Below are positions 7,951 to 14,035 of a stretch of 37,608 nt of DNA, piece after piece (positions within the stretch are counted from its first letter, which is position 1; every line of letters begins with the position of its first letter). This DNA is from an uncultured Desulfovibrio sp. (GTDB lineage Bacteria; Desulfobacterota; Desulfovibrionia; Desulfovibrionales; Desulfovibrionaceae), in the NCBI GenBank assembly GCA_900546145.1, contig URBN01000020.1, positions 1 to 37,608 on the forward strand, written 5' to 3'. Under the pieces are notes generated by a model that saw only the letters and a list, made by a program, of their open reading frames with translations, was not told the origin of the DNA and made no database searches. Both the position numbers and the translations under genes were made by a program.

Positions 7951-9103
7951 ATTTCCCGTCATGCCGCATGAGATACATGGTCCAGGGAATAAGAAGAAAG
8001 GTGATGCAGAGAGGCACGAACATGGCCTTCTGGAGCCCCACAACGCCGGCCAGGCTGCCGATAAGAGGCGGAAAGAGCATGAGCGGGCCATTGGCCATGA
8101 GCACGACCACAGAGGTGGCTTTGGCCGTGCTCACGCCCGGACACTGTCCTGCCTTGCTGTAAAAGACGGGGCCAAGCGGGAAAAGCCCGATGCCGAGCAG
8201 GGTGTAGCCGATGAGCGCGGTCACCGGATCCGGGGCGATAATGACGAGCCCCATGGAGAGGAAGGCCACGATGGCACCTCCCGTGGCCAGGAAACGATCG
8301 CCGAGCTGGGTGCGCAGCCAGTCGCCGAGCAGGCGGAAGAAGGCTAGGGATGTGCCGCAGAGCCCGTAGGCCAGCGCTGCCGTCTCTTCATTGGCGCCCT
8401 TGCAGGTGTACATGAAGAGACTCCCCCAGTCGCCTGCCGCGCCGGTGACGGAATAGGAGCCGAGCACGGTGAGGCCACAGAACCAGACGAGCCTCGGCAC
8501 GCGCTCGCGTTTCTTTCTACCGGGAACCGGCTTCTCGAGGGGCGGATCCTTTTCCACGTGCTTCCAGGCGGGATAGAGGAGCAGAACCGCGGGAATGGTC
8601 ATGAGACCCAGGCTTTCCGAGGGAGACAGCTTCAGGGCAGCGGCGAGGCCGCCCGCGGAGGAGCCGATGAGGAGCCCTATGCCGTAAAAAGCGTGCAGCA
8701 TGGACATGGTCGGCTTCTTATACCGCACCTCCACAAGAACAGCGTGCGTGTTCGCGCAGAGATCCGAGACATTGAGGAAGAACCCGAAAAGACCGGCGCA
8801 GACGGCGAGTCCCGGCACCGTGGTGGCACGGGTGCCCAGAACGAGAACAACGCACATGGCCAGCATGCTCCAGGGGCAGAGACGCCGGCTGCCCACGCGC
8901 CGCAGGAGCTGGTTGCCGCACAGGAGGGCGCAGAGGCCGCACAGCCCGAGCGTCAGGAGCACCCAGCCGATCTCGGTCTCCGTGGCGCCGGTCTGGGCTT
9001 TGAGGGCAGGCATGCGCGAAAGGAAGAGCGCGTCAAAAAGATAGGGAAACGTAAAGAAATAAAAGCCCGAGATGCGGGCCTTCTCAAAGGCGCTGAAGTG
9101 CAT
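7949..9103 (-). CDS. Major facilitator superfamily transporter, second paralogue
   Basis: A 384-aa, 12-segment membrane transporter related to the one at 5924-7075. Shared stretches include LSRMPALKAQTGATETEIGW after helix 1, GDWGSLFMYTCKGANEETAA mid-protein, and the C-terminal LIPWTMYL. The frame stays open upstream to 9253, but that extension is Arg/Pro-rich and low in hydrophobicity. The start at 9103 (MHFSAFEKARISGFYF) lines up with the N-terminus of the paralogue and is preferred, although no strong ribosome binding site precedes it. A predicted hairpin at 9249-9290 lies in its upstream region. The substrate is unknown. Confidence 0.83.
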   Translation of the reverse strand: MHFSAFEKARISGFYFFTFPYLFDALFLSRMPALKAQTGATETEIGWVLLTLGLCGLCALLCGNQLLRRVGSRRLCPWSMLAMCVVLVLGTRATTVPGLAVCAGLFGFFLNVSDLCANTHAVLVEVRYKKPTMSMLHAFYGIGLLIGSSAGGLAAALKLSPSESLGLMTIPAVLLLYPAWKHVEKDPPLEKPVPGRKKRERVPRLVWFCGLTVLGSYSVTGAAGDWGSLFMYTCKGANEETAALAYGLCGTSLAFFRLLGDWLRTQLGDRFLATGGAIVAFLSMGLVIIAPDPVTALIGYTLLGIGLFPLGPVFYSKAGQCPGVSTAKATSVVVLMANGPLMLFPPLIGSLAGVVGLQKAMFVPLCITFLLIPWTMYLMRHDGK

Positions 9104-9248
9104 GGGGATGACCAGGTGAAAAGGGGGTGAAGGACGCGGGGTACGGAAGCGCTCCCGGACTGCGGCTGCGGTTCCGTTACCGGAACACGGCTGAACCGGC
9201 CGGCGGCAGACAGATGCGCTGTCCCGCAGCCGGGACGCTGCCAGCCCC

Positions 9249-9290
9249 GTCACGGACTGCTGTCCCGTTACGGGGCCGGCAGTCCGTGAC
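9249..9290. repeat. Perfect 12-bp inverted repeat with nested inner stem
   Basis: GTCACGGACTGC (9249-9260) and GCAGTCCGTGAC (9279-9290) are exact reverse complements. The 18-bp loop contains a second stem, CCCG-TTA-CGGG. It lies in the 290-bp gap (9104-9393) between the leftward transporter and the leftward PPOX-fold gene and would fall in the transporter's leader or promoter. There is no T-run directly next to it on either strand, so it is not a standard terminator. Confidence 0.6.
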
Positions 9291-9327
9291 AGATCCGGTT
9301 TTCATACTCTTTTTCCGCAGGGCACGC

Positions 9328-9362
9328 AAAAAAGACCTCCGGCCGCGTGAGAGCCGCCGGAG
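9328..9362 (-). terminator. Rho-independent terminator of the PPOX-fold gene
   Basis: On the minus strand CTCCGGC (9362-9356) pairs with GCCGGAG (9343-9337) and is followed, after three bases, by six T (9333-9328). It begins 31 bp after the stop of the gene at 9394-9897. Confidence 0.75.
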
Positions 9363-9393
9363 AACTTCATCTCAGGCTGGTGGAAGAAAACGC

Positions 9394-9897
9394 CTATTTC
9401 GCGGCTTTTTTGCGCGCCAGGGAGAGGTATTTGCCCTCCTTGCCGGTCACGTGCTCAACCTTCAGCTTCAGGATGACAAGATTTCTGCCGAAAACGGAGA
9501 TTTCCTTTTCCAGCGCCTCTTCCGTTGTTCCGGGAGCGAGATGCAGTGTGAATTTTCTGACGGTTTCTTCTCTTTCTGCCTCACCGGCCACAAAACTGAC
9601 CCTGCCGAAACAGATCACGCTCTGGAAATCCGTGCTCAGCTTCGGCTCGTTGATCCTGTCTGAGCCTACCACGCAGAAACTGGCACGATCATCGTGCTTC
9701 AGGCAGTCTATTCTGTGCCCTTCCTTTCCGCAGTGCATGTAGAGGCACCCGTCTTCATAGAAATAATTGATGGGGACGCCATACGGCCAGCCGTCCGCGT
9801 CCGTAACGGAAAGGACACCGTACGTGCCTTCCCTGAGAATCCTTTCAACCTCTTCCTCCGGAAGAGCCTGTCCCCTGCGGCGAAGTTCCCTGAACAT
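9394..9897 (-). CDS. Pyridoxamine 5'-phosphate oxidase-fold protein, NimA-like
   Basis: A 167-aa protein of the flavin-binding split-barrel type (COG3467, the NimA/5-nitroimidazole resistance group). It reads MFRELRRRGQALPEEEVERI, then GTYGVLSVTDADGWPYGVPI, then YMHCGKEGHRIDCLKHDDRA, all characteristic of the family. Members bind FMN, F420 or haem and reduce small molecules; the actual substrate here is unknown. The open frame extends upstream to 10089, but the start at 9897 matches family N-termini and is preceded at the right distance by GGAGG (9910-9906). A promoter fits just upstream. It is transcribed away from pilS and lies inside the split pilus locus. Confidence 0.85.
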   Translation of the reverse strand: MFRELRRRGQALPEEEVERILREGTYGVLSVTDADGWPYGVPINYFYEDGCLYMHCGKEGHRIDCLKHDDRASFCVVGSDRINEPKLSTDFQSVICFGRVSFVAGEAEREETVRKFTLHLAPGTTEEALEKEISVFGRNLVILKLKVEHVTGKEGKYLSLARKKAAK

Positions 9898-9948
9898 GCC
9901 ATTTTCCTCCATATAAATGCGTTGCGGCCATGGGCCGTTCTGTTCTGC

Positions 9949-9977
9949 CAGATACAGGGACAGTCCGTTCCTGTCAA
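9949..9977 (-). promoter_or_regulatory. Sigma70-type promoter for the PPOX-fold gene
   Basis: On the minus strand TTGACA (9977-9972) is a perfect -35 box. It is followed after 17 bp by TATCTG (9954-9949), a moderate -10 box. Transcription would start near 9942, about 45 bp before the ATG at 9897, leaving room for the GGAGG at 9910-9906. This supports the short start over the longer open frame. Confidence 0.55.
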
Positions 9978-10139
9978 AGGCATGGTATAAAATTAAAAAT
10001 TTCTTCATTGCTAAAAATTTTATTGACTTTTCAGAAAGACTGCCGCATCCTGCGCGCGGAAGGACGCCCTTCTCCTGCAGGTATCTCATTTTTTCTTCCC
10101 GCTTTAAGCCCGTTCCTCCGTGAACGGCAGGAGGTTTGC

Positions 10140-10631
10140 TTGAACCTGACAGAGGTTCTGCTCGCTGTTATTGTTTCACTGGCCGTCATTGCCGGCGGCT
10201 ACACCCTCTACACGAACGTGTCCGACAAAAATGAAGTGGCGCAGGTCATGCAGAATGTTTCGCTCCTGCGGGCCAACATTGAGGACGCCTACGACGGCAA
10301 TTACGAAAATCTGTCCTCCGACGCTTCTGACGGGAGCCTCTACGACCTCGGCCTTCTGCCCGAGCGCCTCGCCCGCGTCAGCGCGAACGGGACGACGCCT
10401 GCCACCAAGTGGGGCCCCATCACCATTGAGGCCGGCAGCGATCCTTCGACCTACACCATCAGCTTCAGCGGGCTCAGCAAGGATATCTGCCTGCACCTTG
10501 GCAGGTTCCAGTACCGCAGCTGGGCCAAAGTCGAGGCCGGCGGCACTGCCGTCTGGACCCGCGGCACGGATACCGGCCTGAAGACGGCCGAGCTTGTCCA
10601 GGCCTGCAAGGCCGAACAACAATTCAATTAA
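10140..10631 (+). CDS. pilS: Type IVb major pilin PilS, possibly leaderless
   Basis: A 163-aa type IVb pilin. The N-terminus NLTEVLLAVIVSLAVIAGGY is a typical pilin helix with the conserved Glu, followed by SDKNEVAQVMQNVSLLRANI as in the PilS family. Two Cys in the C-terminal part (DICLHL and VQACKA) could form the usual pilin disulfide. The start is unusual: TTG at 10140 is preceded by AGGAGG (10129-10134) at 5 bp and puts Met at +1 and Glu at +5, leaving no leader peptide for a prepilin peptidase. Upstream in-frame codons exist (the frame is open to 9930), but that stretch looks non-coding and has Cys, not Gly or Ala, at the -1 site. pilT, pilU and pilV do not follow. Confidence 0.8.
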   Translation: MNLTEVLLAVIVSLAVIAGGYTLYTNVSDKNEVAQVMQNVSLLRANIEDAYDGNYENLSSDASDGSLYDLGLLPERLARVSANGTTPATKWGPITIEAGSDPSTYTISFSGLSKDICLHLGRFQYRSWAKVEAGGTAVWTRGTDTGLKTAELVQACKAEQQFN

Positions 10632-10699
10632 TTCAATAACTTAAATATAATTCTGCACCACGGTGCACCAAGCATCAAGTGCAGAGGGTCCGCCGCAAT

Positions 10700-10737
10700 C
10701 CCGGCAGAGGTCAAGCGCTTCTGCCGGGAAATTTTTT
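10700..10737 (+). terminator. Rho-independent terminator after pilS
   Basis: CCCGGCAGA (10700-10708) pairs exactly with TCTGCCGGG (10720-10728) across an 11-nt loop. It is followed by AAATTTTTTA. It ends the pilS transcript just before the promoter of the next operon. Confidence 0.85.
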
Positions 10738-10758
10738 ATAAAAATCTTGAATAAGATG

Positions 10759-10787
10759 TTGACTATTCAAGTTGAATAGCATACATT
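10759..10787 (+). promoter_or_regulatory. Sigma70-type promoter of the unknown operon
   Basis: TTGACT (10759-10764) and TACATT (10782-10787) are separated by 17 bp. Transcription would start near 10794, about 50 bp before the ATG at 10844. A palindrome fills the spacer (separate entry), so the promoter looks repressible. Confidence 0.65.
10763..10779. promoter_or_regulatory. Palindromic operator inside the promoter
   Basis: CTATTCAA-G-TTGAATAG is a perfect 17-bp palindrome (8-bp arms and one central base) lying between the -35 and -10 boxes. A further half-site, TTGAATA, occurs upstream at 10747-10753. A dimeric repressor bound here would block RNA polymerase. The 63-aa ribbon-helix-helix-like protein encoded at the end of the same operon is the obvious candidate, but this is inference; a prophage or host repressor is also possible. 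Confidence 0.55.
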
Positions 10788-10843
10788 GTTTTCAACAGAG
10801 AGGGGGAAAAAAGAAAAAGTCCCCAAACAAGAAGGAGAAAACC

Positions 10844-12130
10844 ATGACCACCACCACCGAAAAGCTCATCACCGCCCTTGAAGAAAAGGGGTTCAAGCGC
10901 TGGACTAAGGGAGATAAGGACCGCATGTACATCGACGCCGAAAAGCTCGGCCTCAAGGTCCAGAAGTACGGATCCGGTGCCGTGAAGCACGCTGAATGGC
11001 TTGGAGAAAAGATCTCCAACCGCGAAGGCGCATCCATGCTTCATGCTAAGACATATCTTGACCTCACGGACATGTCCGTCCATAGCGACGACAGCGATCT
11101 TCTCGCCGCCGCAGAAGCTATCATCGAAGAGATCCGCGCCAGCCTTGAAGAAGAAGAAAAGGAGGCCGCTATGTCCACCACTACCGCCGTCACCGCTATG
11201 CAGGAGCTCTACCAGGGCATCAGCTACGACGCCCGTATGGACTACTGCACAAAGGAGATGGCCCAGAGGATATGCCGGAACACGCTCGAAAAGGAAGCCG
11301 AAAGACGCGGTATCGCAGACCCGATGATGATGAACCCCGCCACGGGATCGGTGTCTCCTCTCTCAGAATGGATCTGCGACTACATGGAGCTCACCCCCGA
11401 GGAGTGGGGTGGGCATTACTTCTCAGACGCCGGCCTTGTCGAAGTCCGCAGAACCGCGGACGGCGGTTGGGAAGAAGATGATATCGAGAGGCGCACCGCC
11501 GCCATCCTCGAAGCCCTGAAGGACCTCTACCCCTCCGTCGACACCCTTACAGAAGGCATGCTTCCCGAGGTCCTGAAGGACTGCGCTATCGTCAGCCCTG
11601 CGACAGTCAAGCACGCGATATACGCCTCCAGCCGGCTCCTCACGCTGGATAAGCTCGCCCGCTTCTTCGCCACCGTCTACACGCAGGAAGACGTACACAC
11701 TTTCCTTGCCGCCTATGCCGCCGCGGCTCCAAAGTGCTATGACCAGGACAAGGATCTCGAGAATGATGCGCCGATGTGCATGCCATGGCGCCTCGGCGCC
11801 ATGGGCGCCAATAAGGGAGACACTCCCGAAACTCTGGGCCGTAAGGCGGCCTGCAAGGACTACGGGGAGTTGGAGGCCCTTTTTGGGCCTGATGAGGAAG
11901 GCCTTGCGGCCCGCACTGAAGCCGCCGTCCGCGGCTACCTGCTGGACGGGCTCGCTCTCCCAGAGTTCCTGAAGCCCGAGGAGGGCGCCCTGCGCAGGGC
12001 CGCGTCCGACATTGCCGAGGCACAGGAACGCATCGCCGATGACGAGGTAAAGAACAGCATCGTGTCCGAACTCGTGGTCCAGTGTGTCGCGGAGGTCACC
12101 GCCCTCGTGGCCATGCGTAGGGCCAGATAA
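10844..12130 (+). CDS. Uncharacterised 428-aa protein with a domain shared by its neighbour
   Basis: I do not recognise this protein. The ATG at 10844 follows AAGGAG by 7 bp; the longer open frame to 10772 would start inside the promoter. Three parts can be seen. Residues 1-85 form a small basic domain (RWTKGDKDRMYIDAEKLGL, then GEKISNREGASML). Residues 86-110 are a very acidic helix (SLEEEEKEAAM). The remaining ~318 residues are acidic and mostly helical. Within the last part, residues 239-331 are similar to residues 22-117 of the next gene product: ML/TMPE, LARFFATVYTQEDV, CMPW and KGDTPETLGR. An internal ATG at 11171 with GGAGG five bases upstream may yield a second, shorter product. No signal peptide or membrane segment. 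Probably cytoplasmic. Confidence 0.8.
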   Translation: MTTTTEKLITALEEKGFKRWTKGDKDRMYIDAEKLGLKVQKYGSGAVKHAEWLGEKISNREGASMLHAKTYLDLTDMSVHSDDSDLLAAAEAIIEEIRASLEEEEKEAAMSTTTAVTAMQELYQGISYDARMDYCTKEMAQRICRNTLEKEAERRGIADPMMMNPATGSVSPLSEWICDYMELTPEEWGGHYFSDAGLVEVRRTADGGWEEDDIERRTAAILEALKDLYPSVDTLTEGMLPEVLKDCAIVSPATVKHAIYASSRLLTLDKLARFFATVYTQEDVHTFLAAYAAAAPKCYDQDKDLENDAPMCMPWRLGAMGANKGDTPETLGRKAACKDYGELEALFGPDEEGLAARTEAAVRGYLLDGLALPEFLKPEEGALRRAASDIAEAQERIADDEVKNSIVSELVVQCVAEVTALVAMRRAR

Positions 12131-12170
12131 AAAAACAAAAAACCCCGGAGAGTCTGATTACTCTCCGGGG
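12129..12170 (-). terminator. Terminator hairpin oriented against the operon
   Basis: CCCCGGAGAGT (12143-12153) and ACTCTCCGGGG (12160-12170) form a perfect 11-bp stem with a 6-nt loop. The A-rich run lies on the left (12129-12142), so on the minus strand the hairpin is followed by TTTTTTGTTTTT and is a strong leftward terminator. On the plus strand there is no T-run. It lies between two rightward genes and could stop prophage late transcription that runs through from the right. Confidence 0.75.
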
Positions 12171-12268
12171 GAAATGCATCACACTGAGATAAGCATTAAT
12201 TGATCTACAGCAGTAGAAATTAACAACAGCTATACACCACAAGCACAGAAACCGCAAGGAGAAAAACC

Positions 12269-12871
12269 ATGACCAGATCCAAGCAGATCGCCGAAGAGCT
12301 CAAGGCAGCCGCCGCCGAGAAGGTGTTCACCATGCCCGAGACCCTCGAGGAGTGCTCTTCCGCGAAGGAAGAGACCGTGGAGAGCGTACTTAGCAAGATC
12401 CGCGAAGGCGCGGATCCCATGCCCTACGCCCGCTTCTTTAACGCCATCTACACTGACGAGGACGTCAGCCGCTTCACCGACGCCTTCGATGAGGCGGCAC
12501 CGGAAGAGTATATCCAGAGATCCGATATGGACTCAGGCTCGCCATGGTGTATGCCGTGGCTCTGGGAGAGTGAGCCCCTTACGGCCAAGGAGGGGGACAC
12601 TCCGGAGAGTCTCGCCCGCCGTTACGTGGAGGAGCATGCCGACTATATCCGGCAGGCCTACCGCGACTGGAAGGAGGAAGAGTGTGCTCAGATAATCCAG
12701 GACATCTGGGAAGCCTACCATGGGGGCAGAGAAGTACCCTGGGAATACATCCACCAGTCCAGACTTTTCGAGGAGGCTTTTGACGCGCTGGACGAGCTGG
12801 GCGAGGACAAGGCTGGGGCCGATGAGATTGTCGACCGCTACGCCGAGGAGATCTTCTATGCCCGCGCATAA
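12269..12871 (+). CDS. Uncharacterised 200-aa protein, paralogous to part of the preceding gene
   Basis: Not recognised as a known family. Acidic, soluble, no signal peptide. Residues 22-117 match residues 239-331 of the 428-aa protein: MPETLEECSSAKEETVESVL, ARFFNAIYTDEDVSRF, CMPW at 94-97 and KEGDTPESLAR at 107-117. The C-terminal ~80 residues are unrelated to the neighbour, rich in Glu, Asp and Trp, and predicted helical (DWKEEECAQIIQDIWEAY). The start context AAGGAGAAAAACCATGACCA is almost the same as that of the 428-aa gene, which suggests the two arose by duplication including the translation start. It overlaps the following small gene by 14 bp. Confidence 0.8.
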   Translation: MTRSKQIAEELKAAAAEKVFTMPETLEECSSAKEETVESVLSKIREGADPMPYARFFNAIYTDEDVSRFTDAFDEAAPEEYIQRSDMDSGSPWCMPWLWESEPLTAKEGDTPESLARRYVEEHADYIRQAYRDWKEEECAQIIQDIWEAYHGGREVPWEYIHQSRLFEEAFDALDELGEDKAGADEIVDRYAEEIFYARA

Positions 12872-13049
12872 TCCGGCGTGGGGCGGGCCTCGACAGGGGA
12901 CCGGCCCCAAAAAGCGCCTCCCGCCCTGCAAGAGGGTGGTGGTGCAGGTGCCGGTCGTCGTAGTTGACGGTCTGAAGCGCAAGGCCGAGGCAGAGAACAA
13001 GGCGTTCCCTGACATGATCAGGGAGATACTGGCAGCAGCCGCGAAATAG
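12858..13049 (+). CDS. Small ribbon-helix-helix-like DNA-binding protein
   Basis: A 63-aa basic protein. A Pro/Arg/Lys-rich N-terminus of about 25 residues (GPKKRLPPCKR) is followed by VVVQVPVVVVDGLKRKAEAE and KAFPDMIREILAAAA. That is one beta strand and two helices with the hydrophobic spacing of Arc/CopG-type ribbon-helix-helix repressors. Such proteins bind palindromes as dimers, and a perfect palindrome overlaps the promoter of this operon. The ATG lies inside the end of the 200-aa gene (14-bp overlap), so translation is likely coupled. The fold is inferred from pattern only. It could instead be the antitoxin-like partner of the preceding protein. Confidence 0.65.
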   Translation: MPAHNPAWGGPRQGTGPKKRLPPCKRVVVQVPVVVVDGLKRKAEAENKAFPDMIREILAAAAK

Positions 13050-13055
13050 AATAAG

Positions 13056-13086
13056 GAGCCCGATCGGATAACCGACCGGGCCCTTT
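13056..13086 (+). terminator. Probable terminator of the unknown operon
   Basis: GCCCGATCGG (from 13058) pairs with CCGACCGGGC (to 13081) with one mismatch and a short loop. It is followed by CCTTTTGG. The hairpin lies 7 bp after the stop at 13049 and just before the end of the leftward prophage gene block. The T-run is short. Confidence 0.6.
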
Positions 13087-13092
13087 TGGCCT

Positions 13093-13572
13093 CTACGGGA
13101 TCTCCGGCCACGGGGCGTCTTCCACCACCCCGCCCCACGGGAAACCCTCCTGCTCGGGGATGTCGAGGAGCGCCTGACGGTACGCCGCCCACGTAGCGCG
13201 CTCTTCATCTGTCAGGACGTTCCAGCGCATGGGTGACATCTTGTCGCATAGGCGGAGACGGCGATCCCGCTCTGCCCTGATGGCCGCTTCCCACTCGGCC
13301 TGCTTCTCATCATGAGTCTTGCCGAGGAAGATTTTGCCGTCACGGACGCGGGCGACGCATTCATTCTCCGTCCACGTCTCGGTGCTGATCTCCATATCGT
13401 ATGATCCGCCGCCCCCACCGTACTCCATGGGGGCATTCACTGTGGCTTTATCAGCGAGAGCCCGGACGGTTCCGTCACTCATGATCTTGAGGTAGACAGT
13501 GTCATGGCTGAACATCGCGGCCGGATAAGACTCCGCCGCGGATTCCATATCCTGAATGCTATTGATACTCAT
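13093..13572 (-). CDS. Tail fibre assembly chaperone
   Basis: A 159-aa protein with the C-terminal signature of phage tail assembly chaperones: a charged helix AEWEAAIRAERDRRLRLCDK, then LTDEERATWAAYRQALLDIP, and EGFPWGGVVEDAPWPEIP at the end. These proteins help the fibre fold or trimerise and are usually encoded just after the fibre gene. The N-terminal half is variable, with a Gly-rich loop (EYGGGGGSYD), as expected for a part matched to its fibre. It is the last gene of the late operon. GGAG precedes the ATG, and the gene overlaps the upstream kinase-like gene by 14 bp. Confidence 0.85.
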   Translation of the reverse strand: MSINSIQDMESAAESYPAAMFSHDTVYLKIMSDGTVRALADKATVNAPMEYGGGGGSYDMEISTETWTENECVARVRDGKIFLGKTHDEKQAEWEAAIRAERDRRLRLCDKMSPMRWNVLTDEERATWAAYRQALLDIPEQEGFPWGGVVEDAPWPEIP

Positions 13573-14035
13573 TTGATACTATCTCCACTCTCCCGAAGCC
13601 TTCTTCGGCGACGGGATACTGCTGATTGTAGTACATTGTGAGAATAATATTCTCTGGAAGGACAGTTTTACGTTCCTGATTGCGCTTTTTAATTAATGGA
13701 TAGGACGCAACAAGATATTTAATTGATGGTTCATTCGTTGGAATATTGAACATTTCATTCATATATTCCAAAAAATCTAATCTGTCTTTCCTGTATGTGA
13801 ATGTATCACATACAACAATATCTCTATTTTGTAGATATTGAATGCCAATTTCATTGAAATATTCATGCTTACTTTTAGGGTATTCAGCAGAATACTTATC
13901 CATAGCATCAACGAATGGAACGCCGTACCACATGCATACCCACTCGTCGAACTCGATAACCCTGATCCCAGAAAGGAGTATGCGTGCGTAGCGGCTTTTC
14001 CCGGTGGCCGGACAGCCGGCAACTAGAAGTAGCAT
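13559..14035 (-). CDS. P-loop kinase-like protein in the fibre module
   Basis: A 158-aa protein starting MLLLVAGCPATGKSRYA. The Walker A motif GCPATGKS is at residues 7-14, the usual place in small nucleoside, polynucleotide or zeta-type kinases. A second acidic motif is IEFDEWVCMW, and DIVVCDTFTYRKDRLDFLEY resembles the lid or second strand region of zeta/AAA_33 kinases. The C-terminus YLVASYPLIKKRNQERKTVL has basic residues suited to phosphate contacts. The substrate is unknown. The gene is visibly A+T-rich compared with its neighbours and sits between the fibre gene (13-bp overlap) and the chaperone, suggesting recent acquisition with the fibre module. It may modify host or phage components, or be an accessory moron. 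Confidence 0.75.
   Translation of the reverse strand: MLLLVAGCPATGKSRYARILLSGIRVIEFDEWVCMWYGVPFVDAMDKYSAEYPKSKHEYFNEIGIQYLQNRDIVVCDTFTYRKDRLDFLEYMNEMFNIPTNEPSIKYLVASYPLIKKRNQERKTVLPENIILTMYYNQQYPVAEEGFGRVEIVSNEYQ

Noticed and set aside
9930..10139. Long upstream extension of pilS
   Set aside because: It runs through the promoter region of the divergent PPOX-fold gene, has no ribosome binding site and gives no pilin leader.
10654..10670. TGCACC-AC-GGTGCA palindrome and TGCACCA direct repeat after pilS, considered as a shufflon or att site
   Set aside because: Only one short copy, unlike the 19-bp shufflon repeats, with no recombinase or pilV gene nearby.
13050..13092. Left prophage attachment site
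   Set aside because: No tRNA gene or second copy of a repeat is available within the window to define att sites.
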